64,000 nucleotides of DNA from Cryptococcus deneoformans JEC21. Its lineage: Eukaryota; Basidiomycota; Tremellomycetes; Tremellales; Cryptococcaceae. This document shows positions 1 through 10,925 of the stretch, piece after piece (position 1 is the stretch's first letter; the number at the start of each line of letters is the position of its first letter). The stretch covers positions 517,001-581,000 of the forward strand of contig NC_006680.1 of the NCBI RefSeq assembly GCF_000091045.1, written 5' to 3'. The notes under the pieces were generated by a model. The model was given only the letters and a program-made list of their open reading frames with translations, did not search any database and was not told where the DNA came from. A program made the translations under genes and the position numbers.

Positions 1-1247
1 GACAAGGAGCTTGACACGGCGTTGCTTCAGGCTGTGGAGGGTGCTGTCAACACTCATGTTGAAGTGGGTAAGACTGGTATAGGTGCCTGTGTAGCCTTCT
101 TATATCTGTACATGATGATCTCAGGTGAAGAAACCAATGCGTGAGTATTGGCAAGCCGTGCCGATGTTGCTGAATAAAACTAACTTATGCCTACAGTCTT
201 TCTGTTACCTTTACCGCTTCTTCAAACCTCCCTATCTCTGCGGGTCTCGGATCATCTGCCGCATACTCCACTTGTGTTGCGGCGTCTTTCCTTCTCGCTC
301 GCCAGCACCTCACCATTCCTTCGGCCGATCGCCTTCCCAAAGAAGACACTGACTTGGTCGATGGATGGGCTTTCTTGGCCGAAAAGGTTTTACACGGAAA
401 CCCTAGTGGTATCGATAACGCCGTCGCTGTCAGGGGTGGAGCTGTTGCTTTCACCAGATCTGTTGGCGGAAAGCAAGGCGGTATGGATGGTCTTTTTGAG
501 TAAGTATCTGCATACCGTTTTATTCACGTCCATTTAGCTGATTTTTTTCCAGGTTTTCTTCTGTCCGATTACTCTTGACCAACACTCTTGTCCCCAGAGA
601 CACCAAGACATTGGTTGCCGGTGTTTCCGCGAAGCGCCTCGCTGAGCCTCAGGCTGTTAACTCGATTCTCGATTCTATCCAAACCATTTCAGATGAAGCA
701 CGTTCCTTGCTCGGCGGTGGCAAGCCTGTGGAACGTTCTATCCTTGTCAAGCGTCTGGAAGCGCTCATCAAGGAAAACCATGAGCACTTGGTTGAGCTCG
801 GAGTGTCGCACCCTTCTTTGGAAATGATCGTGGCAGCTACCGCTCAGGCACCTTTCGAGTTAGCCACCAAGTTGACTGGTGCTGGTGGCGGCGGATGTGC
901 TCTTACTCTTATTCCGGATGGTAAGTATAGCTATCCTTAGTTATCAGACCGACGCTGATTGTTTATATGCCTACTCAGATTTCCCTGAATCTTCCCTCAA
1001 CGAGCTCATCCAAACCCTCGAAGGCCATGGTTTCCAAGCGCACCTCACCACACTGGGCGGCCCTGGCTTCGGTGTCCTCACGACTCCCTTTAAGCCGGGC
1101 AATGTCTCTGAACAACTTCGGGATGCTGTGAGGACCCACGACGAGGGTGAGGGCATGGTTGTGCCGAAGAGAGCTGGTCTTAGAGAAGCTGATAAGGAAG
1201 GTTTGCACGCATGGGCGGAAAGGTTGGGTCGATGGGTATATGCTTAA
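1..1247 (+). CDS. ERG12: Mevalonate kinase, C-terminal part (5' end outside window)
   Basis: Phosphorylates mevalonate with ATP early in ergosterol/isoprenoid synthesis. Exons are 1-67, 125-140, 197-499, 553-920 and 979-1247; all phases close and the stop is TAA at 1245-1247. GHMP-kinase signatures are visible: the ATP-binding PISAGLGSSAAYSTC loop just after the third exon begins, an HGNPSGIDN segment, and the glycine-rich GAGGGGCAL motif near the C-terminus. The 16-nt second exon is unusually small but is needed to keep frame. The N-terminal part lies upstream of base 1. The next gene is convergent and ends at 1611. Family assignment is secure; the gene symbol follows yeast usage. Confidence 0.95.
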
Positions 1248-1610
1248 AATATGTTATGGGTTGCTTTAGTTGAACGTATGTTTTCTCTGTGTCCCTTGTG
1301 TGATGTTTCTAGTTTCACAGTAGCAACAGTAATGTCTTTGGCTTGTACAATATGGAATGCACGACATTTTGGTAACTGGAAATCTGAAAAGATGTGAAGT
1401 GTTTGCCTGCTAGAGAATCCTATTATGGTCAAAAATGTCTGAGATACATTGCAATGTTCCAAACAAAACTGAAGCAAGCTGCTGATCCAAAATCCCATTG
1501 ATTGAAGTAACCCCAAAATCCCACGATGCACAGATCTATGCATGATATGCCGTATGCTCATCTCACCATTACCTCACCAGACAGACACCGTCTCAAACAA
1601 CCTACGGCTC
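1248..1610. other. Convergent 3' region
   Basis: AT-rich stretch between the stop codons of mevalonate kinase and the convergent Mba1/mL45-like gene. It presumably holds both 3' UTRs. I see no supported gene; short ORFs here start with non-ATG codons and have no splice support. Confidence 0.6.
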
Positions 1611-2762
1611 TTAGTTGGCAGGGGCCTTGGTGACGGTCTGCACATCAGGAGTCTTGCTAGGTATCAACCTTCCCTTGATTTTCCAGTCATCCCGTGAAGG
1701 GAAAATCTTTTCAAAGACGATGTTCTCAACAACGTGTTGTGTCCGTCTCGAGGGCGGGGCCGAACCCTTTTGAGTGATCACCGCCTAAATAAAAAGGGGG
1801 CGCATAATTAGCCATGGTGTTGCCTCTTTGCGGTCTCGAATTATAAGAAAACCAACCTGCTGGGTGTCAAACGCCAAAACAATCTGCGCCGCCATCTTGT
1901 CCTCCCTCGGGTCCAACATTGTCATCCTCGCCCATACCAACTTGGTAGACTTGTTCTCCTTGACGAGTTGCCATTTCAGCTTGTCCTTTCTGCCTCTAAT
2001 AATGTTTTGGGCAGCAGAGTAGGCGTCGTCTTTAGAGATTGAAAGGGCCTGTCCTAGTGTTCCACTGCATCCAACATAGGTCAGTTTTCATCCGGCAATA
2101 GTCATTAGACTAATTAGTCAGGAGAATTCACTTACGAAGCCTGGACCTGCATGTATTTGTAGTAGAGCTCGGTCAAATTCTTGATAGACTTGCTTATCGA
2201 TCCCGCTGGATTTAACCAGACGAACCCTCTGCGAATCAAACTAGGCATATAGAACCGAATAGGACTATTCTTATACTCTTCCAATCCTCCCTGTCCAATG
2301 AGCTCGCTGATGCTAAAAGATTCAATACATTAGCTCTGGAACAATTTTGTCACAAAAGAGACGTACGACTGGTTGGTCAAATCTTGACGATCCTTTCTGT
2401 CCCGTTCATACACCGCGTCCTTGGTCTTGTGCCAGAATTCCGGCCAATTTCTTGGAGGATCATACGTGGCCTCTGTTCGTAAATGACGTATGTAAGTATA
2501 AGTGAATGCGTGACAGATTAGAAAAGCGAGACTTACCAAAGAGGGGCAGTTTTTGGGCACTGAGATCTACTCCTGGGTTGGACCTCGATGCCCTAGCAAG
2601 CATCTGCCTCTGTTCCTCGGCTTCAAGTTCAAGTTCTTTGGTGAGTTTGGATTTGGGTTTTGGTTGTGTGATGGTGGAGGCATATCGTAGGGAGAGGAGA
2701 GTCGCGCTGCGAGTAGCGGTGGAGAGGGAAGCGGAGTGCCGAAACGATGGAAGGAAAGACAT
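1611..2762 (-). CDS. Mba1/mL45-like mitochondrial protein (Tim44-like fold candidate)
   Basis: Exons on the minus strand are 2762-2537, 2472-2367, 2312-2136, 2064-1857 and 1784-1611, giving 296 residues with closed phases. The N-terminus is rich in Ser, Arg and Ala with no acid residues for about 35 positions, which fits a mitochondrial presequence. The second half carries the pattern ENKSTKLVWARMTMLDPRE followed by a FDTQQ segment. This resembles the Mba1/mL45 group, which tethers mitoribosomes to the inner membrane for insertion of mitochondrially encoded proteins. Length fits that family (about 280-310 residues). Similarity is from memory of the fold and spacing, so the family is likely but not certain. 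It shares a short divergent promoter with the OGFR-domain gene. Confidence 0.6.
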
Positions 2763-2849
2763 GGCTGGAGGTTATAGGATGTACAACACACTGCGAAGAA
2801 GACAACCGCCGAAATGTTAAAAACAGGCAGTGGATTCGACCACGCGGTG

Positions 2850-2883
2850 TGATTGGCCGAGACTTTCGAAAGATCACGTGACC
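2850..2883. promoter_or_regulatory. CCAAT box plus E-box in a divergent promoter
   Basis: Inside the 244-base gap between two divergent starts (2762 minus, 3007 plus) there is an inverted CCAAT box (ATTGG, about 2852-2856) and a TCACGTGA palindrome at 2874-2881. CCAAT boxes bind the HAP complex and RTCACGTG sites bind Cbf1-type bHLH factors in fungi; binding here is inferred. Confidence 0.45.
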
Positions 2884-3006
2884 ACAAGACCGATCACTAC
2901 TTCCCTCCACCCGACATCTCTGCTCCGTCCGTCCTTCGTTGTACGTAGTATCGCTCCACGACCCACAAAGACCACGACAACCAAAAGCACACAGCGGAGC
3001 ATACTC

Positions 3007-4080
3007 ATGAACGTCGTCAAGACAATACTCACTAGAAGAGCACCCTTCCTATCTGCTATCGCTATCCGTACCATGGCATCACCAGCCACAATGTCCAAGC
3101 CTCGAGGTCAGGCTCTCCTTTAGCTCAGTGCTACCTGGACTCATATGTGGAATCAGATATACAAGATTTCCTCGCATATTACCCCAATGTTAAAACCAAC
3201 CCTAAGGCATCAGCCAATCTCAAGTTCTACTCAAACGAATTACCATTCCAACCTGACAACTTGACTTATGAAGAGTTCATGCACACGTACTCAAGAGACT
3301 ATGATGAACTGGAGATGAACCAGTGAGCTCGATTGCATGACTTGCCGGCCGCCTTGGCTGACAGATTTCTGCCAGTGGATATATTCAATGTTGGTATCCT
3401 TTGGTCTACGTGCGACCCTCTCACCTAAGTTTCCTTAGGGTTCTTTCCCATTCGAGAATATGGCGTTAACCCCGAAGCACAACCTTTACAACCTCACGAA
3501 ATTGAAGCAATGCAGAACAATCCCGAAATTGTTTCCAGACTACTTAAATCTTATAAAATGGTTCGCGTCAAAGCTGGTCTGGTGAAATTGAGCTATGTTG
3601 ACATTGATGCAGATGCTAGGATTCTACGGCATAGATTTCAACGGCGGTAAGCTTAAGCTTACAAGCAACCACAAGGAGAGAAGTGCGTCTCTGTTCTTAA
3701 TTGTCATGGCAGACGACTCAACACACTTTACAGTCTCAAACCTTCGCTCTCGCTCACACAACCTCCTACGTCTTACCCGTATTCTTAAACATCTTTCCGA
3801 GTTCCCGCAACTTCAGCCTCATGCAGCAGCACTCGTTCTCTTTTTCGTCGCTACTCACTCGGCTGGTATGCTGGATTTCTCCCAAGGTGTCATGAGGGGT
3901 GACAGCATGGATCAGTGGTGGTCCAACTGTTTCAGAAATGAGGGGGAAAGAAAGGAAATCAGAAAGATTGTGCAAGGACGAGGACAGTTTGGACAAGGTA
4001 CATGGGACTGGGAAGAGTACAACGAGTGGTATGAGCAAAGAAGAGAAGTCGGCAAGGTTGGCTTCAGCGGCCAAGATTAA
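3007..4080 (+). CDS. OGFR conserved-domain protein
   Basis: Exons 3007-3106, 3157-3322, 3376-3389 (14 nt), 3439-3560, 3613-3682 and 3734-4080 give 272 residues. Rebuilt this way the protein reads through the opioid-growth-factor-receptor domain: a Y.NEL.FQPD block, YDELEMNHGYIQWFFPIRE, GVNPEAQPLQPHEI, MLGFYGIDF and SRSHNLLRLTRILK. The alignment of HGYIQWFFP fixed the 14-nt exon. An in-frame 51-nt intron (3683-3733) would otherwise add 17 residues between KER and SNLRSRSHN. The vertebrate receptor binds Met-enkephalin and represses growth; the fungal role is unknown, and the name should not be taken as function. The start at 3007 is the first ATG in frame; a second ATG at 3073 would remove a basic N-terminus. 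Confidence 0.85.
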
Positions 4081-4836
4081 AAGCTGCGTACAATTTCAAA
4101 ACATGCATATCATCAATCAGCGTCAGCTATCGTCAATTATACTTCCGTTCCATGATCGCCAGCCGTGTCACCATCTTCACACCGTCGTTACCTATCCTGC
4201 TACACATTTAATGACCTTCCATCCCCATATGTCTTCTTTCCCAGTACTCTCAGATACTTTCCACTCATCACTGACCACCCACATATATCCTTCGTCTCAC
4301 GGCTCTTTGGGAGCATTCCCAAATGGATATGTACAGCGTTCAAAAGCCGATTCAGGTCTAGAAATCTCCAGCCCTAGGCCGACAGACTCCTCGTTCTCAG
4401 GAATGGTGAAGAGTGTCACATCAGAATGAAGAGCAGAGGCCGGAAATCACGCTTTGTTCATCGATAGAGAATGTCCAGTAATCATCTGTTTCTTTGCGAT
4501 GACGCAAAGCTTGTCCAATCTGACCTCCGGGGCAATTGAGATGACTGACAGAGGTGAAAAGGATGGTTGCGCCAATGTCGCAAAAACACAGCGACAAAAC
4601 AACTGCTTTCATGAACAAACCTTACAGTTACTGACAAAAGCTGGAGAGGTGTACTCTGGCGTGACCAAAGAAAACAAGCTCTTCGGGCAACAATGATGTT
4701 GATAAGAGGTACAGCATAGACTATGAATCGTCATTCCTATCATACAATCGTTAGCAGCTTGATCTTTTGTCAGTGAAAAAAAGTCAAAAGCACTCACCTT
4801 GTGCTTCACCATACTCAAGAGTCCCTACCAGCCCCA
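4081..4836. other. Convergent 3' region with a minus-strand UTR intron
   Basis: No convincing gene. On the minus strand, 4737-4797 has a full intron signature (GTGAGT donor, GCTAAC branch, ATAG acceptor), so minus-strand transcripts probably extend here from the small candidate gene ending at 4837. An alternative splice (GTCAGT donor over the 4837 stop) could carry its reading frame on to about 4609. Confidence 0.4.
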
Positions 4837-5233
4837 TCACTGACCTAACGAGATCTTCAGAATCTCCCTCTCCCGCCTATTCTGTCTCAAACTGATGTAG
4901 CAACAAACCAGAGCCAAAAGGACGCTGGCCAGACAAAGCTTGGATAGAGCAGGTAAGCAATACCATCATGGCATCACATCCTAGTCTCCAGATTTCCGTG
5001 CACGATGTTAAACACTGCAGCGGAAAGCTCTAACCTCAAATCATAAGGATAGAAACTTGGGCATAGAAATTTGGTGTCGATTGTAGATGTCATTGCTGGT
5101 AGGGGAATGTTCCCGTTGGATAAATAAACCTCACGACAATTATGAAAAGAAAGAACTCACCGAGACCGATGATTCCTCCATAAGCTTTACCACTTAATGC
5201 CTGCCATATCGAAAGACGTCTCTCCCAGATCAT
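4837..5233 (-). CDS. Candidate small membrane protein (73 aa)
   Basis: Proposed exons 5233-5161, 5095-5035 and 4924-4837 close in phase with good donors (GTGAGT, GTTAGA) and give 73 residues. The sequence has an N-terminal basic stretch (MIWERRLSIWQ), a short GG.IIGLA segment, an aromatic FYPYDL motif and a C-terminal hydrophobic helix SVLLALVCCYISL followed by a charged tail. That looks like a small integral membrane protein. The frame also stays open upstream to an acceptor near 5360, so a longer protein or a start further upstream is possible. It lies just downstream of the NatC LSM gene on the same strand and could be its 3' UTR instead. I do not recognise a family. Confidence 0.35.
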
Positions 5234-5468
5234 AGTCTCTTCCTTCTCATATTTACAATTAGACTGCGGCCGAACGCGGACGCGGGAGTTGAAGCATTGA
5301 ATTATGATGGCGGAACCCGACTGAAAGCTCCGACATGCATTGCCTTGGACGTTCCACAGCTACAGGAACAGCGACCTTGAAGGAGTGAGGGAAGGACTAA
5401 GGAGGAACCTCTACAACGAGAGTAGTATCAGGTATGATTGGTAAAGCACATTTTCGGGCAAGAGAAAC

Positions 5469-5924
5469 TCACCATTGCCCTCCGATCCACTTCCAAACAT
5501 CCTTTTCCACTTCGATTTTTGCAATATCGTCTTTTTTCATACACACCATCGACAATGACCGGCCTCCCCATCCGGTAGCATACCCTCCAAAAGGCTCGCT
5601 CTTAGGCCAGTATTTTTCCCTATTTTTCCAGACTTTTTCCTCATCTGACTCCTCAGCCAACTTGCCCTCAATAGGCCTGCCCTCCAAGAGCGCCTGCTCT
5701 TTAGCAATAAGTGATGCGGGACGGGGGCGGAACTCTTCAGCTTCATTGAGGATGACGTTGCACTGCTTGTCGACGCATGTAAAATAGCCCTTGATGATAC
5801 GACCGTCGATGAGGGTGATGGTCAAAACTTGGCCAATGAGAGCTCGGAGGGAAGGCCGGGATGATTCTTTTGATGGGTCCTCTTGAGGCATTGGAGTGGG
5901 TACTCGAAGTGGATCGGAAGACAT
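5469..5924 (-). CDS. NAA38: NatC N-terminal acetyltransferase auxiliary subunit (LSM domain)
   Basis: Single-exon ORF of 151 residues. The Sm core is clear: LIGQVLTITLIDGRIIKGYF, then DKQCNVILNEAEEF, and a second Sm motif near the C-terminus with MVCMKKDDIAKIEV. This is the Naa38/LSMD1/Mak31 pattern; the protein supports the Naa30-Naa35 complex that acetylates Met-hydrophobic N-termini. The start at 5924 precedes an acidic, Pro-rich leader; the frame is open further upstream but as pyrimidine-rich UTR. The stop overlaps a perfect GTGAGT donor; if that intron is used, the message still stops one codon earlier, so the protein would change by one residue. Confidence 0.85.
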   Translation of the reverse strand: MSSDPLRVPTPMPQEDPSKESSRPSLRALIGQVLTITLIDGRIIKGYFTCVDKQCNVILNEAEEFRPRPASLIAKEQALLEGRPIEGKLAEESDEEKVWKNREKYWPKSEPFGGYATGWGGRSLSMVCMKKDDIAKIEVEKDVWKWIGGQW

Positions 5925-6210
5925 GCTTGAAGGTGAGAGAGACGACTGTTGATGAGGAATAGGAAGTGGGAGATGGAAGATAATTCGAGAAGAGATTTGA
6001 GATGAGAGAGAGACGCGGACAATTGACTGCTGGGGCCGGCCGTCGGAGGAATGCGGACAACTCGCTACAGATGAAGTCGAGGATGCATAACAAGGAAATA
6101 ATCGTTCTGCTATCATGCCAAGGTTCAAAAGTATGCAGGTATTATAGGTACATGTGAGAATGCAAATTTCACTAATCTACAGACTGATTTATCAGTTATC
6201 CAAAAACAGC

Positions 6211-7660
6211 TTAACCCCTGAAATCCTTGGCGATCTTGCTCTTCCAACCAACAGCACGCTCGAACCCATTCTTCCCTGTCTGATAGTCCATAATTGCTTC
6301 CATAGCCTGTCTTTGACTGCAGGTGACGAAAGGGCCATACTGAAAAAGGGCTGTCAACACATCATCATCTTACACATGAGAAACTGACTCACCTGAACAA
6401 TAGGCTGGTCGAGAGGCTTTCCGGCAATGACAACAAAATGTGCTTCTTCAGCATCAGTGTCGTCTTCTGGCCTGGTAAGGGTCACGCCAGACTCTCCAGG
6501 CTTGGAAGAAAGAACAAGCAAGTTGAACTTGTCATGAGTCTTGGTGTCGTCGCCGATTTGCAGCTTTCCCTTCACGACTGTTTTAGTATTTGTCAGTAGT
6601 AGGTCAGTACGATGAGATTAAAAAGGCTTACTATAGATGAAGGCATTGTAACCTTCAGGAAGAGGCTGATACACGCTCGCCCCGGGCTTCTGAAGTTTGA
6701 AACCCAAGTACCAAGCACCGCCGACCGGAGTAACAGAGCCGTTGGTACCGTGAGAGTCACCAGAAAGAACAGTGATTTCTACTCCATCTTTAGGGTGGAT
6801 AACAGGAATACTACGCATATATCAGCAAAACCACTACTATAAAATTTAATCATTCAGACTTACTCTTCAGCCTTTCGGTCCTGGTATTCTGGTTCAATGT
6901 ACTTCTCCTTCTGGGGAAGGTCAATCCAAAGTTGCATACCCTCAACAGGCTCAGCCTTAGTTGGGTCCGGGTCAAATATAGGCATCTCGGCGTGGGCGAT
7001 ACCCTTACCGGCTGTCATCCACTGAACATCTCCGGGTGTTAAACTAAAGCGATCGTGTCAGCAGGTAATATTACAAAGAAATAGCTTCAAACAGAAAAAA
7101 ACTTACGTTCCAGAGTATCCAAGGAAGTCCTCGTGCTTGAAGATACCTCGGAACAAGTAAGTGACAGTTTGCATACCGCGGTGAGGGTGATCGGGGAAAC
7201 CAGCACCGGGAAGGACTTTAAAATGATCGAGCCTGTGAGAGGAAGTCAGTATACAAATATCGGGTCAAGTTTACGAATGAGTCATTAAGGGGCTAGTCTT
7301 TCTCGGATCTGGATAGTTGACTCCTATCGGAATCTCGATCACTTGTCCGGGCATACCCTCAAGTGAGTTTGGGTAAGGTCTCCATTCCTTGGTGTCGATG
7401 TCCCAAATTCCAAGTCTTGCACCTCAACAGCTGAAAGTGACTCACATCAAGAAAGGAGTAAGATTCCGAAGCTCCCTAGTACCGATAGACCTCCTGACAG
7501 TGGCACCGGCACCTTCAGAGACCTCGTGAGCGTAAACAGTCTTGGTAATACTTCGAGAAGTGCCGGTGGCGGTATTGATAGCAGCAGTGGTGGACATGTT
7601 TGCTTTGAGTGTGGTTAGACTTGATGAAGTGTTGAAACGTGTAAGTGTGGTCCTTAACAT
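6211..7660 (-). CDS. Pirin
   Basis: Exons 7660-7446, 7232-7107, 7043-6864, 6810-6632, 6577-6393 and 6339-6211. The N-terminal cupin carries the pirin hallmark VRRSIG..ELRNLTPFLMLDHF and FPDHPHRGMQTVTYLFRG, followed by GDVQWMTAGKGIAHAEMP; these contain the metal-binding His residues. The C-terminal cupin ends YGPFVTC.....A..DYQ.GKNGF. Pirins are Fe-binding cupins, described as nuclear cofactors or quercetinases. Two in-frame starts exist: ATG at 7660 gives a basic Ser/Thr-rich leader like a mitochondrial presequence, and ATG at 7597 gives a shorter form. The first intron (7233-7445) is about four times the local norm and contains a cassette-like ORF (see findings). Confidence 0.93.
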
Positions 7661-8683
7661 ATAGTTCTTGAACAGTAAAGCCGTTGTTGCTTGATGAATC
7701 AAGTCGGTTGAAAAAGAGATGGATCGTGAGGAGATGCTGAAGATAGGACGGCTTTTATATCTTTCCCGTCGGCAGATTGCTTGGTAGGGGTTATAGCGGA
7801 TTAGCTAATGCTTCCCGTGGTACTGACTTGCTGGGCTTTTCTAGAAGAGAGGAGAAGGAAATGGATGAGGAATGCATGAGTTATAAGCGGCAGGAATGAG
7901 GGAAGATGAGCAAAGCGAAGGGAACGATTGGGTAATGATATGGGATATCGGTGCCAAAAAAGGAAATTCGGCGGTTGACGGCAGAAGCCGCCCCCGTTCG
8001 CCAAAAAAATAAATAAATAATTAGACGCCGATAATTAGATAATCAAATGGCATAACTATGCCGGAGGGGGGAAGGTAGCTAACCATGGAAATGAAAGATG
8101 ACTAACTGGTGACAGATAACATTAAACTGCGAATGGCCAAGGCGACAGAAGGACAGAAGACGTCAAAGGACAACGAAAGGCCGAAGAACAAATGCTTCCA
8201 TAAACCAAGCAGTAGCCCTCAAGCCATCGGCTCCCTTCTACGCGCTAATTAGCAGTGCTGTAAGAGAATTACTATTACTACAGACTACAGGAAGTCCGTC
8301 AAGGTGAGGACTCAGAAAATTATTGCATGCTGGTGGCAAAGAAGCTGCAGTGAAAAGAACTAAATAACCAGTAGTAGTAATAATGAGAGAATAGTTGACA
8401 GCGTAGCGTAAAAGCGTAGATGGGGCAATTGGTTAGACATGTTGATTTTCGTGGCATCCTGGCGTGTAGGAAGGCTCTTCTTATCTGACATGAAAGCTCA
8501 CACCATTATCGTGGTCAGTGGTTTGGCAAGGTCTACCTTAGCGTTGGATCATGATTGATGAAAATAATATTTTATGATATCAATGATCATATAGTACTAG
8601 AACACCCAATATACTTATACATGTAAATGCTTCCCTCGTGATAATTGCACCAATAACGCCCTATTCGATTCCTATTCTAGAGA
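7661..8683. other. Intergenic: pirin promoter and 3' flank of BAG gene
   Basis: About 1 kb without a supported gene. The pirin side has a TTTTATATC TATA-like run near 7750 and a GGAGGGGGG run near 8065, similar to stress-response elements. GATA-type sites occur around 8025-8040. Short ORFs here lack splice sites and conserved motifs. Confidence 0.5.
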
Positions 8684-9992
8684 TCATTGCTCGGTAGCTA
8701 CTGAAACGCCATCGCTCCAAGACCTCTCTTCATCGGCAGCTGGCTCACTTTCTTCGCCTCTCTCTCTCCTGCCCTGAACCTCAATCCACATGTCATCTTT
8801 CTGTCGTTCTAACGTTGCAATTTCTTCCTCCACCTTCTTAACCACCTCTTTCCTCCTGTTTCGCACCTCTTTGTCGCCATTGGACTCTACAGAGTCTGCT
8901 TGGAGCAAAAGTTGAAGGAGAGCATTTGTCTGAGCGTGGTAAGGTGCGTTGCGACGGTTAAACAAGAGTGGAGGCGGATGAGAGCCCAGAGTGGAGTGGG
9001 CAAATGAAAGTCGAGAAGGGAAATTAAATGATGACTTGAGAATAGCCAGCTGCTGCTCAGTGCTAGCCAAAGACGCAAGTGACGCAGAAGACCCTTCGGA
9101 GATAGTTGTAGACTCTCCCTCTTCCTCCTCAGCAACCTGCTCTTCAGGGATATCGGCTTTAGGGGCAGTGGATACTTGGACAGAGGGAGATGCCGAGGGC
9201 TTCTGTGCGGGAGGGGTAGCTGCCGAAGCTTCAATTTCTCGAGGAACGTGTTCGACACGAGATGCTGACGCTGCCTGTTCGGAAGCTGGAGATGTTGAAG
9301 AAATAGATTTAGCCTCAAACTCAGACTCGACTTCAGACTCTGAAGCACTAGAGTATTGCGGAGCAAAGTTGATACCGAAAAAGGTGCTGAAAAGACTGTC
9401 CAAATTATCAAGCTCGTTGACTCTGTGTGGTCAATGGTGATAATGTGAGTCCCTAGAAGATACTGTCAGCTTATATGTTCCGCTTCGCGTATGGTATGAC
9501 CATTACTTACCTCGTGCGTGATCCCGAAGTATGCGTGAAATCCTCCGCCTCCCTAGCTCTCCTCTCCGCCTTCTTCCTTGAAATAGCTTCGGCTCGAGCT
9601 TTCCTTCTCCTCCTCTCCTCTTCTTGCAACCTTAGCTGTTGCTTCCTTTGTTTTTCTTCTTCTCTGGCCATGGCTCTCTCTAGTTCGGCTTTAATGGCAG
9701 CTTCTCGCTCAGCTTGGGCCTGCGCGCGAGCAGTTTCACGAGCCCGCTTTGCAGCTTCAGCCTTCTCTCGCTTGCGTTGAATGGCTTGAAGGTGTTTGTA
9801 ATAAGCAGCGGCTTTCTCTTCTTCGGCATACATCATGTCATCGAGGTCGTAGGATGGCCGAGCGGGTACATGGCGAGTGGTGTAGTGTGGATTGAAAGAG
9901 AACGGATTCTGGTGATAGGCTGGAGAAAGGGAGCTTCGGCGATGATAAGCGGGGCAGCCAAAGTTAACGTAAGGGTAGTTGAACAAAGACAT
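8684..9992 (-). CDS. BAG-domain Hsp70 co-chaperone, paralogue A
   Basis: Exons 9992-9511 and 9422-8684 give 406 residues. Exon 1 encodes a Tyr/Pro/His-rich head and then a long Arg/Glu/Ala-rich coiled coil (about residues 55-155). Exon 2 is acidic and Ser-rich, then carries FNFPSRLSFAHS, PPPLLFNRRNAPYHAQ and the BAG-type helix pair ALLQLLLQADSVESNG..EVRNRRKEVVKKVEEEI. BAG domains bind the Hsp70 ATPase domain and speed nucleotide release. The same architecture occurs in the gene at 45250-47271, so they are paralogues. A perfect heat-shock element lies about 290 bases upstream of the start. The central Sm- or ubiquitin-like domain of some BAG proteins is not seen. Confidence 0.75.
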
Positions 9993-10925
9993 GGTCGTCT
10001 CAAGATTGTTTGAATGTGTGTGGCTGTAATTACCAATGCTAGGTAAAGATAATGATACGACTTGGAAAGCTGTGGTTAACGGGAACAGGAAATGATATTT
10101 TGGGTTTTATAGATGGGTGCATGTCTTCGGCTGGCAGCAGCAAAGATGATCAGTAAGCGGTAGAAGGTGTACGAACGGTTGCGAAGAGCAGATAAGTAGA
10201 GTCGCGAAGGATGTCGAACATTTGAGAAAGCTCTCGTCGAAAGCCCGAGAGGCTTCGCGCGCCGTCGGGGAATTGCTGGAAAATTCTTGAAGGAACGAGT
10301 TAAACTGCATGCGGGATATTTATTATGTAATTATGAATATAATTGTCCGCTCCATACGGACATGTACCGCACGGAAGAACTGCTCAATAGTGAGTCTGGT
10401 GTGGTTCGGTCTTCTTCGGAGACGGGCCGATGTCCGTAGTGGGCTTGTGTCGAACCTATAACCAAAATCACCAATTATTCCATATTAAAAGCCGGCGTGT
10501 TGGGCACCAAAATCAGAATTACTTATCAAGAAGATTCAACAGTAGTGCATACATACATACATATCATCGACTATTGAATTTACCGCTGAGATACAAGTAA
10601 ACTAACTTTTTAATCTTGAAGAGGCATTTCCAGCAAAAGCAGTAGATTAGATAAATAAATATAGCGATGAAAGAAGATCCCCTTGATAATATATTTGGTC
10701 CCGGTCCGTGTGTGTAACATTATGTCATCAAGCACGCAACAAAAACGTGCAAGCCCCGTTTCAGCAGGAGAATGATGACATAGCAACATGGTTCCGCCGG
10801 AAAGGCAATGTTCATGCCAAATACATAAATAGCACAGATTTATTGTCCTTCACTCGTCTTTATAGAAATTTCGACTCAGCCTATTTTTTCCACATATCCC
10901 TTGATCGAGACTGATTGTCGTTAAA
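9993..10925. other. Divergent intergenic region between BAG gene A and nitroreductase
   Basis: Apart from the heat-shock elements, it holds a short CATA run near 10548-10563 and AT-rich stretches around 10640-10700. It must contain both promoters. No supported gene. Confidence 0.5.
10216..10291. promoter_or_regulatory. Heat-shock elements upstream of BAG gene A
   Basis: At 10279-10291 the sequence is GAA-AA-TTC-TT-GAA, a perfect three-unit heat-shock element (nGAAnnTTCnnGAAn). A second, near-perfect array GAA-CA-TTT-GA-GAA lies at 10216-10228. HSF1 binding is expected from the consensus; it has not been shown here. Confidence 0.7.

Noticed and set aside
1828..2022. Plus-strand ORF opposite the Mba1/mL45 gene
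   Set aside because: Shadow of a coding exon; no independent evidence.
7660..7702. Upstream extension of pirin (IHQATTALL...)
   Set aside because: The longer frame starts at TTG, not ATG; the first ATG is at 7660.
8400..8420. GCGTAGCGTAAAAGCGTAG repeat as a possible array
   Set aside because: Only three short irregular units; no CRISPR or satellite structure.
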